This document shows positions 28,733 to 37,138 of a stretch of DNA of 64,000 bases, piece by piece. The stretch lies in contig NZ_JAGHQX010000002.1 of NCBI RefSeq assembly GCF_017744095.1, positions 434,001 through 498,000 of the forward strand. The letters are read 5' to 3'. Numbering within the stretch: position 1 is the stretch's first letter; each line of letters opens with the position of its first letter. The notes under the pieces were generated by a model. It saw only the letters and a program-made list of their open reading frames with translations. It was not told where the DNA came from and did not search any database. The DNA comes from Shimia sp. R10_1. Its GTDB lineage: Bacteria; Pseudomonadota; Alphaproteobacteria; Rhodobacterales; Rhodobacteraceae. A program made the position numbers and the translations under genes.

Positions 28733-29021
28733 GAGAAAGCCTGAAAAACAGATAGGAAAAATAAGTGCATAGATGAAATGACATGCCAAACCTGGCCGTC
28801 ATTGCGGTCAGATTGGCTTATGAAAACCAGATCCCACGATACATCCTGCACTCCTTCTCATGGTTGAGTGCGGCGATGCTGCGCGAGCGTTGCGCCAAAG
28901 TCAACCGGCATTAACCAAGTTTTTGCAACGTCGGTATTGCGTCGGTATCCCAACGGTATCGCGGAGGTGGATTTTTTGTGGCGGCGCCAAAGGTAAGCAC
29001 AAGGTGCGCTGGTGTTGCGGA
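28733..29021. other. Intergenic region between the ABC exporter and cca
   Basis: About 290 bp without a convincing gene. It must hold the exporter promoter on the minus strand, and it contains the 11-bp repeat array at 28930-28962. An open frame on the minus strand (28858-29160) overlaps cca out of frame and has no family features. Confidence 0.6.
28930..28962 (+). repeat. Second array of three tandem 11-bp units
   Basis: Units at 28930-28940, 28941-28951 and 28952-28962 read GTCGGTATTGC, GTCGGTATCCC and AACGGTATCGC. The period, orientation pattern and flanks (TTTTTGCAA before, CGCGGAGGTG after) match the minus strand of the array at 849-881. It lies about 200 bp upstream of the ABC exporter start and 60 bp after the cca stop. 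It is probably a dispersed element or phased binding site; function unknown. Confidence 0.75.
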
Positions 29022-30179
29022 TCAGTCCAAACTGCCAAGCAAATCCGCCTTGGTGAGCGTGAACTGCGAATCGATCCAGCGCGTCTCGAGCTGTTTGAGC
29101 GTCTGGCCGAGTGCGGCGCCCTGAAATCGGCCGATCAGATCGGAAGGGCGGATCGGGCACTCTGCCTCTGCCCCGGCCACAACAGCGTCGAGCGCATCTG
29201 GCATGAGTGGCATTTCCAGCAGAGCGGCGCGTAAAAGCACGATCGAACGGCCCAAATCAGCACCATGGTGATAGCCCAGCGCATTGGGGCTTTCTGTGCT
29301 TTCCACGCCGTTGCGCAAGGTTTCGAGCTGACGCGCGCTTTTCTTGGAGAGGCGCAACGCGTCCACGACCTGTTGCCCACCCAAGGCCGCGAGGCGGCGC
29401 ATGGGATCGGGGGACAGGCCCGCCAGAGCTTCCAGATGAACAAGCGGCGCAAGGGCACGATCATCGGAACCTTCGATCACAGCGGTGAGCGCACCAGTGC
29501 TGCGCATCGCCGCCACCGCGGGGGCCGGATCTGGCGCGCCCATAAGTTTCACCATCTCTGTGCCGATGCGCTCTTTGGACAGGCTGGCAATGCCCTCGAT
29601 ATTGGCAGCGATGGCGGCGAGCGCTTCTGGGTCCATGCCCTCGTCCGGGTCGCCGTAGTAAGCGTGAAAGCGGAAGTAGCGCAGGATGCGCAGGTAATCT
29701 TCGCGGATGCGCTCTTCGGCCACGTCGATAAACCGCAGACGGCGGGCCTCAAGATCCGCAAGACCGCCAAGTGGATCAACCACGGTGCCATCGGAGCGGG
29801 CATAAAGCGCATTCATGGTGAAGTCGCGGCGGTGGGCGTCATCCTCCACGTGATCGGAGAAGGCCACCACAGCGCGGCGGCCGTCGGTTTCCACATCGCG
29901 CCGGAAGGTGGTGATTTCATGGGGGATGCCACCCGACACCACGGTGATGGTGCCATGTTCGATCCCTGTGGGGATCGCCTTGAGCCCGGCGGCCTTGGCC
30001 AGCGCAATGACCTGCTCTGGTCGGGCGTCGGTGGAGATGTCGATGTCGTTCACCGGCGCGCCCAAAAGCGCGTTTCGTACACAGCCGCCCACAAAGAGCG
30101 CCTGATGATTATCAGTCTCTAACATAGCGCAAACCGCCTGTGTGGCGAGTGCTGTGAGCCAATCCCCCGTGACTTTCAT
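29022..30179 (-). CDS. cca: CCA tRNA nucleotidyltransferase / poly(A) polymerase family protein
   Basis: The 385-residue protein has the class II nucleotidyltransferase signature: FVGGCVRNALLG, then DIDISTDARPEQV with the catalytic aspartates. The arginine block DAHRRDFTMNALYARSDG and the neck region EERIREDYLRILRYFRFHAYYG follow. It adds or repairs the 3' CCA of tRNAs. Its ATG overlaps the stop of the CoA-pyrophosphatase-type gene (ATGA), so hslO, the Nudix gene and cca read as one unit. Confidence 0.95.
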   Translation of the reverse strand: MKVTGDWLTALATQAVCAMLETDNHQALFVGGCVRNALLGAPVNDIDISTDARPEQVIALAKAAGLKAIPTGIEHGTITVVSGGIPHEITTFRRDVETDGRRAVVAFSDHVEDDAHRRDFTMNALYARSDGTVVDPLGGLADLEARRLRFIDVAEERIREDYLRILRYFRFHAYYGDPDEGMDPEALAAIAANIEGIASLSKERIGTEMVKLMGAPDPAPAVAAMRSTGALTAVIEGSDDRALAPLVHLEALAGLSPDPMRRLAALGGQQVVDALRLSKKSARQLETLRNGVESTESPNALGYHHGADLGRSIVLLRAALLEMPLMPDALDAVVAGAEAECPIRPSDLIGRFQGAALGQTLKQLETRWIDSQFTLTKADLLGSLD

Positions 30180-30784
30180 AGGCGCTCCACCCGGTCTGCC
30201 AAGCCACGCAGAATGCGCGCGGTTGCGCCCCAGATGTAATAGGGACCAAAAGGAACAGTAAAGTAGTGGCGGCGCTTGCCCTGCCAGCGGCGGGACTGCA
30301 CCGAAAACCGCGCCGGATCGGTGACATGGGCCAGCGGCACAGAGAAGACTTCCTCTACTTCGCCGGGCTCTGGGATCACCTCAAAAGCGTCTCTAACATG
30401 GCCCAAAACCGGTGTGACTGAGAAGCTTGTCACAGTTTCATGGGTGGGCAGCGTGCCGAGCACCTCGACGTTTTCAGGTGGCAGACCGATCTCTTCGCGC
30501 GCCTCTCGCAATGCAGCGGCAATCACATCCGCGTCGGATTCATCCTGTTTGCCGCCGGGAAAGGCGATCTGGCCCGGATGATGTTTGAGATGGCTCGCGC
30601 GTTTGGTGAGGATGACATGAGGAATGCCGGATTTGATCTCGATCGGGACCAGCACGCCGGCGGGGCGCAGCTTACGGCCCTTGGGCAAGATCACATCAGG
30701 ATTGAGATCAAAATCAGAAGAGGCCGCGCTGTCCAGCGACAGCGCGGCCCGAACGTGTTCGAGTGGATCAGGCGCCAGCAGCAT
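30176..30784 (-). CDS. Nudix hydrolase, CoA pyrophosphatase type
   Basis: The 202-residue protein carries the CoA-specific upstream block VLTKRASHLKHHPGQIAFPGG and a complete Nudix box (GGKQDESDADVIAAALREAR, then EEIGL). It probably cleaves coenzyme A or its derivatives. The start overlaps the hslO 3' end by 17 bp and the stop overlaps cca by 4 bp, so translation is coupled on both sides. Confidence 0.9.
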   Translation of the reverse strand: MLLAPDPLEHVRAALSLDSAASSDFDLNPDVILPKGRKLRPAGVLVPIEIKSGIPHVILTKRASHLKHHPGQIAFPGGKQDESDADVIAAALREAREEIGLPPENVEVLGTLPTHETVTSFSVTPVLGHVRDAFEVIPEPGEVEEVFSVPLAHVTDPARFSVQSRRWQGKRRHYFTVPFGPYYIWGATARILRGLADRVERL

Positions 30785-31772
30785 CAGCGCTGCGGTCCTT
30801 GGGTGGCATGCCCACGCTGGCCGGATCCATGTCGTAATGCGCGCCGCAGAACTGGCAATCGGCGGTCACGCGGCCTTCCGGCGTGGTCATCTTTTCGATG
30901 TCACGCGCGGAGTAGATCGACAGGGACTGGCGCACACGTTCCTCTGAGCAGGTGCAGCCAAATTTCACCGACTGCGCATCATAGACGCGCGGCTCTTCCT
31001 CGTGGAACAGACGCACCAACAGATCGGTTGGCGGCACGGAGGGCCCGATCATTTCCAGATCTTCCACCGTGTCGAGCAAGATGTTGGCGCGGTTCCAGTT
31101 CTCTGCGTCGTCTTCGTTGACCACATCTTTGGCCAGAAGATAGCCGCTTTCACCGCTGCCGCCTTCACCGGAGATCTCTGGGCTCGCCTTTGGCATATGC
31201 TGCAGCATGATGCCGCCCGCGCGCCAATGCTCGCCCACGCCCGGCTCGATGGATTTGCCAAACTTCAGGGAGAAGCGCGTTGCCAGCTGTTCTGACTGGG
31301 CAAAATAGGCCTCAGCAGAGGCCTGAAGCGACCCGCCAACAAGGCCGGAAATGCCCTGATAGGGCTTCATGCCATCCCCTTGATCGATCAGCACCGCGAA
31401 ATAGCCATTGCCGAGCTGTTCAAACGGCGTGCCATCGGTCAGGCGCTCTTCGTCAAAGCTTGCGTAAGCGCGGATGCGGGCAATCTCACCCTCATTTTGG
31501 GGCGCGTAGTAATCGGTGGCGATCATGCGCACGGGGCCGTTGGTCTGCACCTGCAGCGACAGCTTCCAGCGCAGGCTGATGGTTTGCCCGATCAGCGCGG
31601 TTAGCAGGGCCATTTCGGCCACCAGCGCCTCGACCGTTTCCGGGTAGGCATGTTGTTTCAGCACGCCCGAGAGCACGCCGTCCAGGCGCGCAACACGCCC
31701 GCGAATATCAGATTTGTCCAACTGGAACGGCAGCACTGTGTCGTCCCAGGCAATTTTACTTGCAGCTTTCAT
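30768..31772 (-). CDS. hslO: Redox-regulated chaperone Hsp33
   Basis: The 334-residue protein has the Hsp33 zinc motif C273-T-C275 ... C306-Q-F-C309, whose oxidation switches on chaperone activity. The N-terminal part carries VSG/GGSLQASAEAYFAQSEQL and other family blocks. The ribosome site AAGGAA lies just before the ATG. It protects proteins during oxidative stress and heads the hslO-Nudix-cca unit. Confidence 0.95.
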   Translation of the reverse strand: MKAASKIAWDDTVLPFQLDKSDIRGRVARLDGVLSGVLKQHAYPETVEALVAEMALLTALIGQTISLRWKLSLQVQTNGPVRMIATDYYAPQNEGEIARIRAYASFDEERLTDGTPFEQLGNGYFAVLIDQGDGMKPYQGISGLVGGSLQASAEAYFAQSEQLATRFSLKFGKSIEPGVGEHWRAGGIMLQHMPKASPEISGEGGSGESGYLLAKDVVNEDDAENWNRANILLDTVEDLEMIGPSVPPTDLLVRLFHEEEPRVYDAQSVKFGCTCSEERVRQSLSIYSARDIEKMTTPEGRVTADCQFCGAHYDMDPASVGMPPKDRSADAAGA

Positions 31773-31850
31773 GGGGTTTCCTTATCGGCCTTCCCTTGCC
31801 ATACCGCGACTATATAGGGCCAGCAAGGGCAGGAAAAAGGGGTTTCACCG

Positions 31851-32288
31851 ATGATACCACGATTTGGCACACCGCCACGCGCGGATATCTCCTATCGGTT
31901 GCGACCCGGGGCCTATGCGGTGCTGCTGCGGGGAGACCAGATGCTGGTGACGCATCAGAGCCGTCCGATCCCCGAGTTTCAGCTGCCCGGAGGCGGGATT
32001 GATCCCGGAGAAAGCCCACTGGTCGCGCTGAGCCGGGAGGTGTTTGAAGAGACCGGATACCGGATTGCCAAGCCCCGCAGGCTGGGGGCGTTTCGCCGCT
32101 TCACCTTTATGCCGGATTATGACCTTTGGGCGGAGAAACTCTGCACGGTGTATGTCGCCACACCCACGTTGCGGATCGGGCCACCGAGTGAACCGGGGCA
32201 TGAGGCAGTGTGGATGCACGCCGCTGATGCAATCGCAAAGCTGGGCAATGACGGTGACCGCCACTTCGCCTCACTGCTGTTGGGCTGA
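31851..32288 (+). CDS. Nudix hydrolase
   Basis: The 145-residue protein has a full Nudix box (GGGIDPGESPLVALSREVFE, then ETGYR) in a short single-domain frame beginning LRPGAYAVLLRGDQMLVTHQ. The substrate cannot be told. It is divergent from hslO, with about 78 bp between the starts, and convergent with the receiver/PP2C gene. Confidence 0.88.
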   Translation: MIPRFGTPPRADISYRLRPGAYAVLLRGDQMLVTHQSRPIPEFQLPGGGIDPGESPLVALSREVFEETGYRIAKPRRLGAFRRFTFMPDYDLWAEKLCTVYVATPTLRIGPPSEPGHEAVWMHAADAIAKLGNDGDRHFASLLLG

Positions 32289-32303
32289 CGCGGGACGGCG
32301 GGG

Positions 32304-33593
32304 TTAACTGCCCTGATACTCCAGAAGAATACCGGACACATCATCGGGGAACCCCTTGCCACCGGAGAATTCATCCAGCTTCCAGACCAGCGCTTGCAGG
32401 GTGTTCTCCAGATCGTGATCCTTAAGATCGGCCATCATGGCCTCAAGCCCTTCTTCGCCCAGCATACCGGAACTGGTGTCAGGGCATTCAGTCACGCCAT
32501 CTGACAACAGGAACAACCGGTCGCCCGGAGCCAGTTGAATGTCGAACTGCGAAAATTCCGCGCCGGGAATCAGGCCAACGGGCAGACCGCCAGGGCCTTC
32601 CTGTTCAATGGCACCATCCGCACGCTGCACCAAAGGATGCGGGTGACCGGCCTGCGCCATGATGACCTTGCCGGTTTTGAGATCCACATCCGCCAGCAGC
32701 ATGGTGAAATAATGCTCTGTCTCCATCTCATCGAGAATGATCTCGTTCAAACGGGCAACAACCTCTGCCGGGGGCAGTGGCTGATGGGATCCGTCCGGCA
32801 ACACCTGCATGGCGACATTATGCTCTGGTGAAGTGGCGGAAAGATGCCCAGCAAGACGCGCGGTGATCAGGGCAGAGCTGATTCCATGCCCAGAAACATC
32901 AATCGCATAAAGACCGATTCGCGTTTCGCTGATCTTGTAGTGCCCCACGAGATCACCGCCCACATGGCCAGACGACTGCAACAGCAAAGACACCGCCGCC
33001 CCGTCAAAGGTGCGGAACCGTTCCGGCACCAAGGACTGCTGAAGCTTTTTGGCGGCCAGCAAGTCATTGTCCAGACTGTCATAAAGACGACGCAACTCAT
33101 CCAGCGTATCGGTGATGACCCGGTTTTTGTCTTTGAGCTCGCGCTGCATGCGCAGAATACGCTCCGCCGCGGAGATCCGTGCACGCAGCTCATAGCCGTT
33201 CACAGGTTTGGTCAGAAAATCATCCGCCCCTGCATCAAACCCTTGTGCCACCTCAGTTTTTTCGCTCTTGGAGGTCAGGAGAATGAAGTATCCATAGGTC
33301 TCTGTCTGCAGCTCACGAAAGGCCACACAAAACTCAAGGCCAGTCATTCCCGGCATCATCCAGTCAGACAGAATCAGATCCGGCGGATCGTTGCGGCAGA
33401 TTTCCAGCGCTTCGGAGCCTGAAGCCGCTTCAATCACATCATAGCCATCCCGCTTGAGCGAGAGGCTGAGGATACGGCGCTGCACACGGCTGTCGTCCAC
33501 CAACAGAACACGTTTGATGACCCCGACACCCGGGGCATTTTTCTCAGCAGATTGAACAGAGGTCGTCGACAAAACGCTGGGGCCTTTGCACAA
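32304..33593 (-). CDS. Response regulator fused to a PP2C/SpoIIE-type phosphatase
   Basis: The 429-residue protein has an N-terminal receiver domain (about residues 27-145; acidic pair LLVDDSRV, phospho-acceptor D77 in ILSDWMMPG, conserved KP in FLTKPVNGYE). A linker coiled coil and a PP2C/SpoIIE phosphatase domain (about 190-425) with GGDLVGHYKI, IDVSGHGISSALIT and DRLFLLSDGVTE follow. It resembles RsbU-type proteins that dephosphorylate anti-anti-sigma factors. No ATG is in frame; TTG at 33593 or 33572 must serve. It is divergent from an Hpt protein that could feed it phosphoryl groups. Confidence 0.88.
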   Translation of the reverse strand: MCKGPSVLSTTSVQSAEKNAPGVGVIKRVLLVDDSRVQRRILSLSLKRDGYDVIEAASGSEALEICRNDPPDLILSDWMMPGMTGLEFCVAFRELQTETYGYFILLTSKSEKTEVAQGFDAGADDFLTKPVNGYELRARISAAERILRMQRELKDKNRVITDTLDELRRLYDSLDNDLLAAKKLQQSLVPERFRTFDGAAVSLLLQSSGHVGGDLVGHYKISETRIGLYAIDVSGHGISSALITARLAGHLSATSPEHNVAMQVLPDGSHQPLPPAEVVARLNEIILDEMETEHYFTMLLADVDLKTGKVIMAQAGHPHPLVQRADGAIEQEGPGGLPVGLIPGAEFSQFDIQLAPGDRLFLLSDGVTECPDTSSGMLGEEGLEAMMADLKDHDLENTLQALVWKLDEFSGGKGFPDDVSGILLEYQGS

Positions 33594-33739
33594 ATTATAA
33601 AGTTCGTTAGACAGACATCTATGCTTGCGCTGCTTAACATGCCGTCAAAACTAAAAATGAGATAGTTCAAAATTTACCGGTTAGGAATTGTTAATACTTT
33701 TTTGTCACTCTTACGGAAGGAATTGATGAGGAAATGCCC
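33594..33739. promoter_or_regulatory. Divergent promoter region of the phosphatase and Hpt genes
   Basis: An A+T-rich stretch of about 145 bp. On the minus strand a perfect TATAAT lies at 33594-33599, right next to the most upstream possible phosphatase start, which would favour the TTG at 33572 and a very short leader. I could not assign a clear -35 box. Confidence 0.35.
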
Positions 33740-34063
33740 ATGATTGACTGGGAACGTGTAGATGAGCTGCGCCAAGAGATTGGAGCAGAAGACTTCGATG
33801 AAGTTGTGGATCTCTTTCTCGATGAAGTCGAGGAAGTGATTGGTCGTCTGCAAGATGGACCTGACATGGCCAATCTTGAGGCGGATCTCCATTTCCTGAA
33901 AGGCGGCGCGCTGAACCTTGGGTTTCAGACATTTTCGCAACTGTGCCAAGCTGGGGAAGCGGCGGCGGCCGCTGGAAAAGGCGAGACCGTCGATCTGGCA
34001 GCGATCCTCACCGCGTTCGAAGACAGCAAAAACATCTTTGCGCAAACCCTGGCAGCAGCCTGA
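33740..34063 (+). CDS. Hpt (histidine phosphotransfer) domain protein
   Basis: The ATG at 33740 is preferred because GAGG lies 8 bp upstream; an ATG at 33734 is also in frame. The 107-residue protein is one Hpt domain: FDEVVDLFLDEVEEVIGRL, then H51 in LHFLKGGALNLGF, the phosphorylated histidine. It should shuttle phosphoryl groups between a hybrid kinase and a response regulator such as the divergently encoded receiver/phosphatase. A strong terminator follows. Confidence 0.92.
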   Translation: MIDWERVDELRQEIGAEDFDEVVDLFLDEVEEVIGRLQDGPDMANLEADLHFLKGGALNLGFQTFSQLCQAGEAAAAAGKGETVDLAAILTAFEDSKNIFAQTLAAA

Positions 34064-34104
34064 GCAATTCCTGACGCGTCACCGTCTGACAAGATGACCC
34101 TCCA

Positions 34105-34143
34105 AAAAAGCGCGGCGCCATACTCTCTGGCGCGGCGCTTTTT
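34105..34143. terminator. Terminator between the Hpt gene and ilvA
   Basis: A 16-bp stem with one central mismatch (AAAAAGCGCGGCGCCA against TGGCGCGGCGCTTTTT) and a 7-base loop lies 41 bp after the Hpt stop. It has T or A runs on both sides, so it can also serve ilvA on the minus strand. Confidence 0.88.
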
Positions 34144-34188
34144 CATATGTGGCCCTACACCCGCACCCAACGCGCAGATCACGTGCTG

Positions 34189-35427
34189 CTAGAGCACGTA
34201 TTGAGCAAGCGTTTCATCGTTGGTGATGTCTGTGAAGGTCATGCCAGCGGCCTTGATTCGTGCAAACAGCGCGTCAAAGTTCTCAGATCGCGTGGTTTCG
34301 ATGCCAATGAGCACAGACCCGAAATTGCGCGCCGATTTCTTCAGATACTCAAAGCGCGCGATGTCGTCTTCGGGGCCAAGCGTTTCCAGAAAATCACGCA
34401 GCGCACCGGGACGCTGAGGCATGCGCAGAATGAAGTACTTCTTCACCCCTGAGAATCTTTGCGCGCGTTCTTTCACCTCTGGCAGGCGCTCAAAATCAAA
34501 GTTGCCGCCAGAGGTGACACAGACAACGGTTTTGCCACGGATCTGATCCGCGACATCGCTGAGCGCATCAACTGCCAAGGCCCCAGCTGGTTCCAGCACG
34601 ATGCCTTCGACATTCAGCATTTCAATCATTGTCGCGCAGATCCGATCTTCGGGCGCGGCCAGCACATTTTCAGGGGCGAGTGTTGCCAGCCGTGCGAAGG
34701 TTTTGTCACCGATCCGCGCCACAGCTGCGCCATCCACAAACCCGTCAAGATTGGCGAGCGTGACCGGTTGACCGGCATCCAGCGCCGCCGCAAGGCTCAT
34801 CCCACCCTCTGGCTCCACCAATGTGTAGTTGGTTTGATCGGCGAAATAGCTGTAAACGCCGGAGGACAGCCCACCACCGCCAACCGGCAGAATGATGTGG
34901 TCTGGCACTTGGCCAAGCTGCGCTTCGATCTCTACAGCGACGGTGGCCTGACCTTCGATCACATCTTCATCATCAAATGGGGACAGGAAGGCGGCACCGG
35001 CCTCTGCGCAATAGGTTTTGGCCGCCGCCAGCGTATCGTCGAAATAATCGCCCACGAGGCGGATCTCTACATTTTCGCCGCCAAACACTTTGGTTTTGAA
35101 AATCTTCTGCTGTGGCGTGGTGACCGGCATGAAAATCACGCCCTGCACATCAAAATGCTTGCACATATAGGCCATGCCCTGTGCGTGATTTCCGGCACTG
35201 GCGCAAACAAAGATGCGCTGATCCGGGTTGTCCACCCGACGCTTGCGCATGGCATTAAACGCGCCGCGCAGCTTGTAGGAGCGCACGGGCGTCAGGTCTT
35301 CGCGCTTGAGCCAGATGTTGGCGTCAAAGCGGGCGGAAAGGTGGGCATTCAGCTGCAGAGGCGTGGCGGGAAAAACGCTGCGCATGGCGGCTTCGGCAGT
35401 GCGGGCACAAATACGAAAATCGCTCAT
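34189..35427 (-). CDS. ilvA: Threonine ammonia-lyase (threonine dehydratase)
   Basis: The 412-residue PLP enzyme has the lysine K52 in VRSYKLRGAFN, the glycine-rich phosphate site GGGGLSSGVYSYF and the EPEGG block. A single C-terminal ACT-like regulatory region (about residues 325-412, RPGALRDFLETLGPEDDIARFEY) follows. It deaminates threonine to 2-oxobutanoate at the entry to isoleucine synthesis. The length fits the single-ACT form rather than the long E. coli form with two. Confidence 0.93.
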   Translation of the reverse strand: MSDFRICARTAEAAMRSVFPATPLQLNAHLSARFDANIWLKREDLTPVRSYKLRGAFNAMRKRRVDNPDQRIFVCASAGNHAQGMAYMCKHFDVQGVIFMPVTTPQQKIFKTKVFGGENVEIRLVGDYFDDTLAAAKTYCAEAGAAFLSPFDDEDVIEGQATVAVEIEAQLGQVPDHIILPVGGGGLSSGVYSYFADQTNYTLVEPEGGMSLAAALDAGQPVTLANLDGFVDGAAVARIGDKTFARLATLAPENVLAAPEDRICATMIEMLNVEGIVLEPAGALAVDALSDVADQIRGKTVVCVTSGGNFDFERLPEVKERAQRFSGVKKYFILRMPQRPGALRDFLETLGPEDDIARFEYLKKSARNFGSVLIGIETTRSENFDALFARIKAAGMTFTDITNDETLAQYVL

Positions 35428-35493
35428 GTGCCCTCAGTGACTTAAGCCGCCCCGTTTGGCAAGGCCCAGTCGAGCCGGGCCCGCAGATCAGGG

Positions 35494-36243
35494 TCAGTCG
35501 ATCGACCGACCCTCAACATAGTGACCATACAATGTGGTCAGGATGCTGATGTTGAGGAGGGACACAAAAATCGTGGTCGCCAAATTGAGCACAACGGACA
35601 GTGGAGGAGAGACAAGCGCGAGACCAGCCGCCGCGCTTTGCGTCAAAATCTGAAGCCCTGCCAGCAGCAAAATCATCAACAGCAGCGCACCCCAGGATTT
35701 CGTGGTGGCCTCAAACGCCTGACTGAAGGTCACAGGTTTGCCGACCGCCGCTGCGGGCAATGTGACTGACAAACGCATCAAGGCGAGCACCGCAATGAAA
35801 TAGGCAGGAATGCCGATCAGAACGCCAAGCACCGGAGAAGCCTTCACAATCAACATCAGGACAAACCCGGCAGGCGCAACCACAAGAAGAGCCGCCAGCG
35901 AGAGTTTAAAGATTTGCCCCCAATAGGCAAAAATCTGGGCTTTGTGGAAGGGCGGAATCCAACCCTGCGGCATCTCTTCGAGCATGACAAACCGATGCCA
36001 GGCGACAACGCACCATGTGGCAAGCAGGGCCGTCACAACAAACACACCCAAAAACATAAGTATTCGAGTAAGCTGGGGCGTCGCCGCCATGCCTGCGTGG
36101 GACATACTGGTAAACATCAGGGCAACAAACAGCCCAAGCACCACAACACCAATCAGCGATAGCACCAGGAATATACGCGCGGCTTCCCGCCAGTTGCGCA
36201 CGATCATGCCAATGGCATGTTTGAACAGTTTCCAGCCCTGCAT
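35494..36243 (-). CDS. Membrane protein of unknown function
   Basis: The 249-residue protein has about six hydrophobic helices: near residues 20-45, 55-75, 95-120, 130-155, 180-205 and 215-240. It has no motif I recognise. It starts MQGWKLFKHAIGMIVRNWREAARIF, a basic cytosolic opening. A perfect 8-bp inverted repeat (36258-36277) lies 15 bp upstream of its start and may be a leader hairpin or operator. No functional hint comes from its neighbours. Confidence 0.75.
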   Translation of the reverse strand: MQGWKLFKHAIGMIVRNWREAARIFLVLSLIGVVVLGLFVALMFTSMSHAGMAATPQLTRILMFLGVFVVTALLATWCVVAWHRFVMLEEMPQGWIPPFHKAQIFAYWGQIFKLSLAALLVVAPAGFVLMLIVKASPVLGVLIGIPAYFIAVLALMRLSVTLPAAAVGKPVTFSQAFEATTKSWGALLLMILLLAGLQILTQSAAAGLALVSPPLSVVLNLATTIFVSLLNISILTTLYGHYVEGRSID

Positions 36244-36257
36244 TGTCTCACCTCTAA

Positions 36258-36277
36258 GTAGCTGAAACCTCAGCTAC
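36258..36277. promoter_or_regulatory. Inverted repeat in the leader of the membrane protein gene
   Basis: GTAGCTGA and TCAGCTAC flank an AACC loop, just upstream of the start at 36243. It may act as an operator or mRNA hairpin. Confidence 0.35.
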
Positions 36278-36384
36278 AGTCGCGCAAAAGCGATCTCAAG
36301 GCAGAAACGGCTGTAACCCGCTGCGCCACCCGGCATGATGCAAAATCTGCACAGGCCGGGCGCCCGGAGGGGTTGGTTTCGGCG

Positions 36385-37005
36385 TCAGGCCTGCAACATG
36401 TCTGTCTCTGCAGCTGCGGGCAGGCCCATGGCAACCAAAGTTGGCTCGTTCAGACGGGCCGGATTGATCCCACTGAGGGTGACCCCCTCGCCGCCTGGAA
36501 AGATCAGCACAGCATTGCCATAGGTATCAGCACGCACGGCGACGTCCCTGACAGTGATCGGCTTGCCATGCGCATCGGTGAGCTGAGACACATCAAGCTG
36601 GTCACGATCTGCGCCCTCGATGCGGAAATCTTCCACCAGCTGAAAATCATAGGCCTCGGCAAACGCGAAGGTTTCGCTGTCACACATCCATTCGACCAAC
36701 GCCTCTGTCACCTCGGCGGGGGCGGGTTGGGTTGGATCTGCGCCCTGCTCCCAAGGTTCCACAAAACTCAGCACACGCCCGCGCGCTGTGGTTGGAAACC
36801 CTCGCGGGTTATCAGGCGCAAAATAGGTGGCGCCGTGATGTTCAAAAAACGCGCCCTCCACAATGCCCAAGGCAGTGTCATACACAACGCTGCCACGCCC
36901 GAGAGGCGGATTGTCCTCTGGACAGATCTCTATTTCGAAACCGGCCTCCGCAGGTGTCGGTGTTGTCAAAGTGTCAAAAAGCCAATGGGCCCTTACATGT
37001 GCCAT
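36385..37005 (-). CDS. Hypothetical cytoplasmic protein
   Basis: A GGGGGA box 8 bp before the ATG at 37005 sets the start and gives 206 residues; the frame extends to 37050. It has no signal peptide or membrane segment and is rich in acidic residues. Visible blocks are FEIEICPEDNPPLGRGSVVYDTALG, FFEHHGATYFAPDNPRGFP and the C-terminal INPARLNEPTLVAMGLP. I do not recognise the family. A perfect 12-bp palindrome CCGGGCGCCCGG lies at 36356-36367, after its stop. Confidence 0.7.
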   Translation of the reverse strand: MAHVRAHWLFDTLTTPTPAEAGFEIEICPEDNPPLGRGSVVYDTALGIVEGAFFEHHGATYFAPDNPRGFPTTARGRVLSFVEPWEQGADPTQPAPAEVTEALVEWMCDSETFAFAEAYDFQLVEDFRIEGADRDQLDVSQLTDAHGKPITVRDVAVRADTYGNAVLIFPGGEGVTLSGINPARLNEPTLVAMGLPAAAETDMLQA

Positions 37006-37138
37006 CAGTCTTCCCCCAAAATAATCCCAAGGACAACTACGGCGCAGCAAAGTTAAGAAAGGCTAAATGAGCGCTGGCGAACTGGTTCGAGTTTTAGGCG
37101 CAGTTGCATCGATTTTTTGGAGCCCGCGACCAAAAGGC

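Noticed and set aside
28858-29160. A 100-codon minus-strand frame in the gap after cca
   Set aside because: It overlaps cca out of frame, runs through the repeat array and has an unlikely composition.
36356-36367. Palindrome CCGGGCGCCCGG as terminator or operator
   Set aside because: It has no loop or T run, and such GC palindromes are expected in a GC-rich genome.
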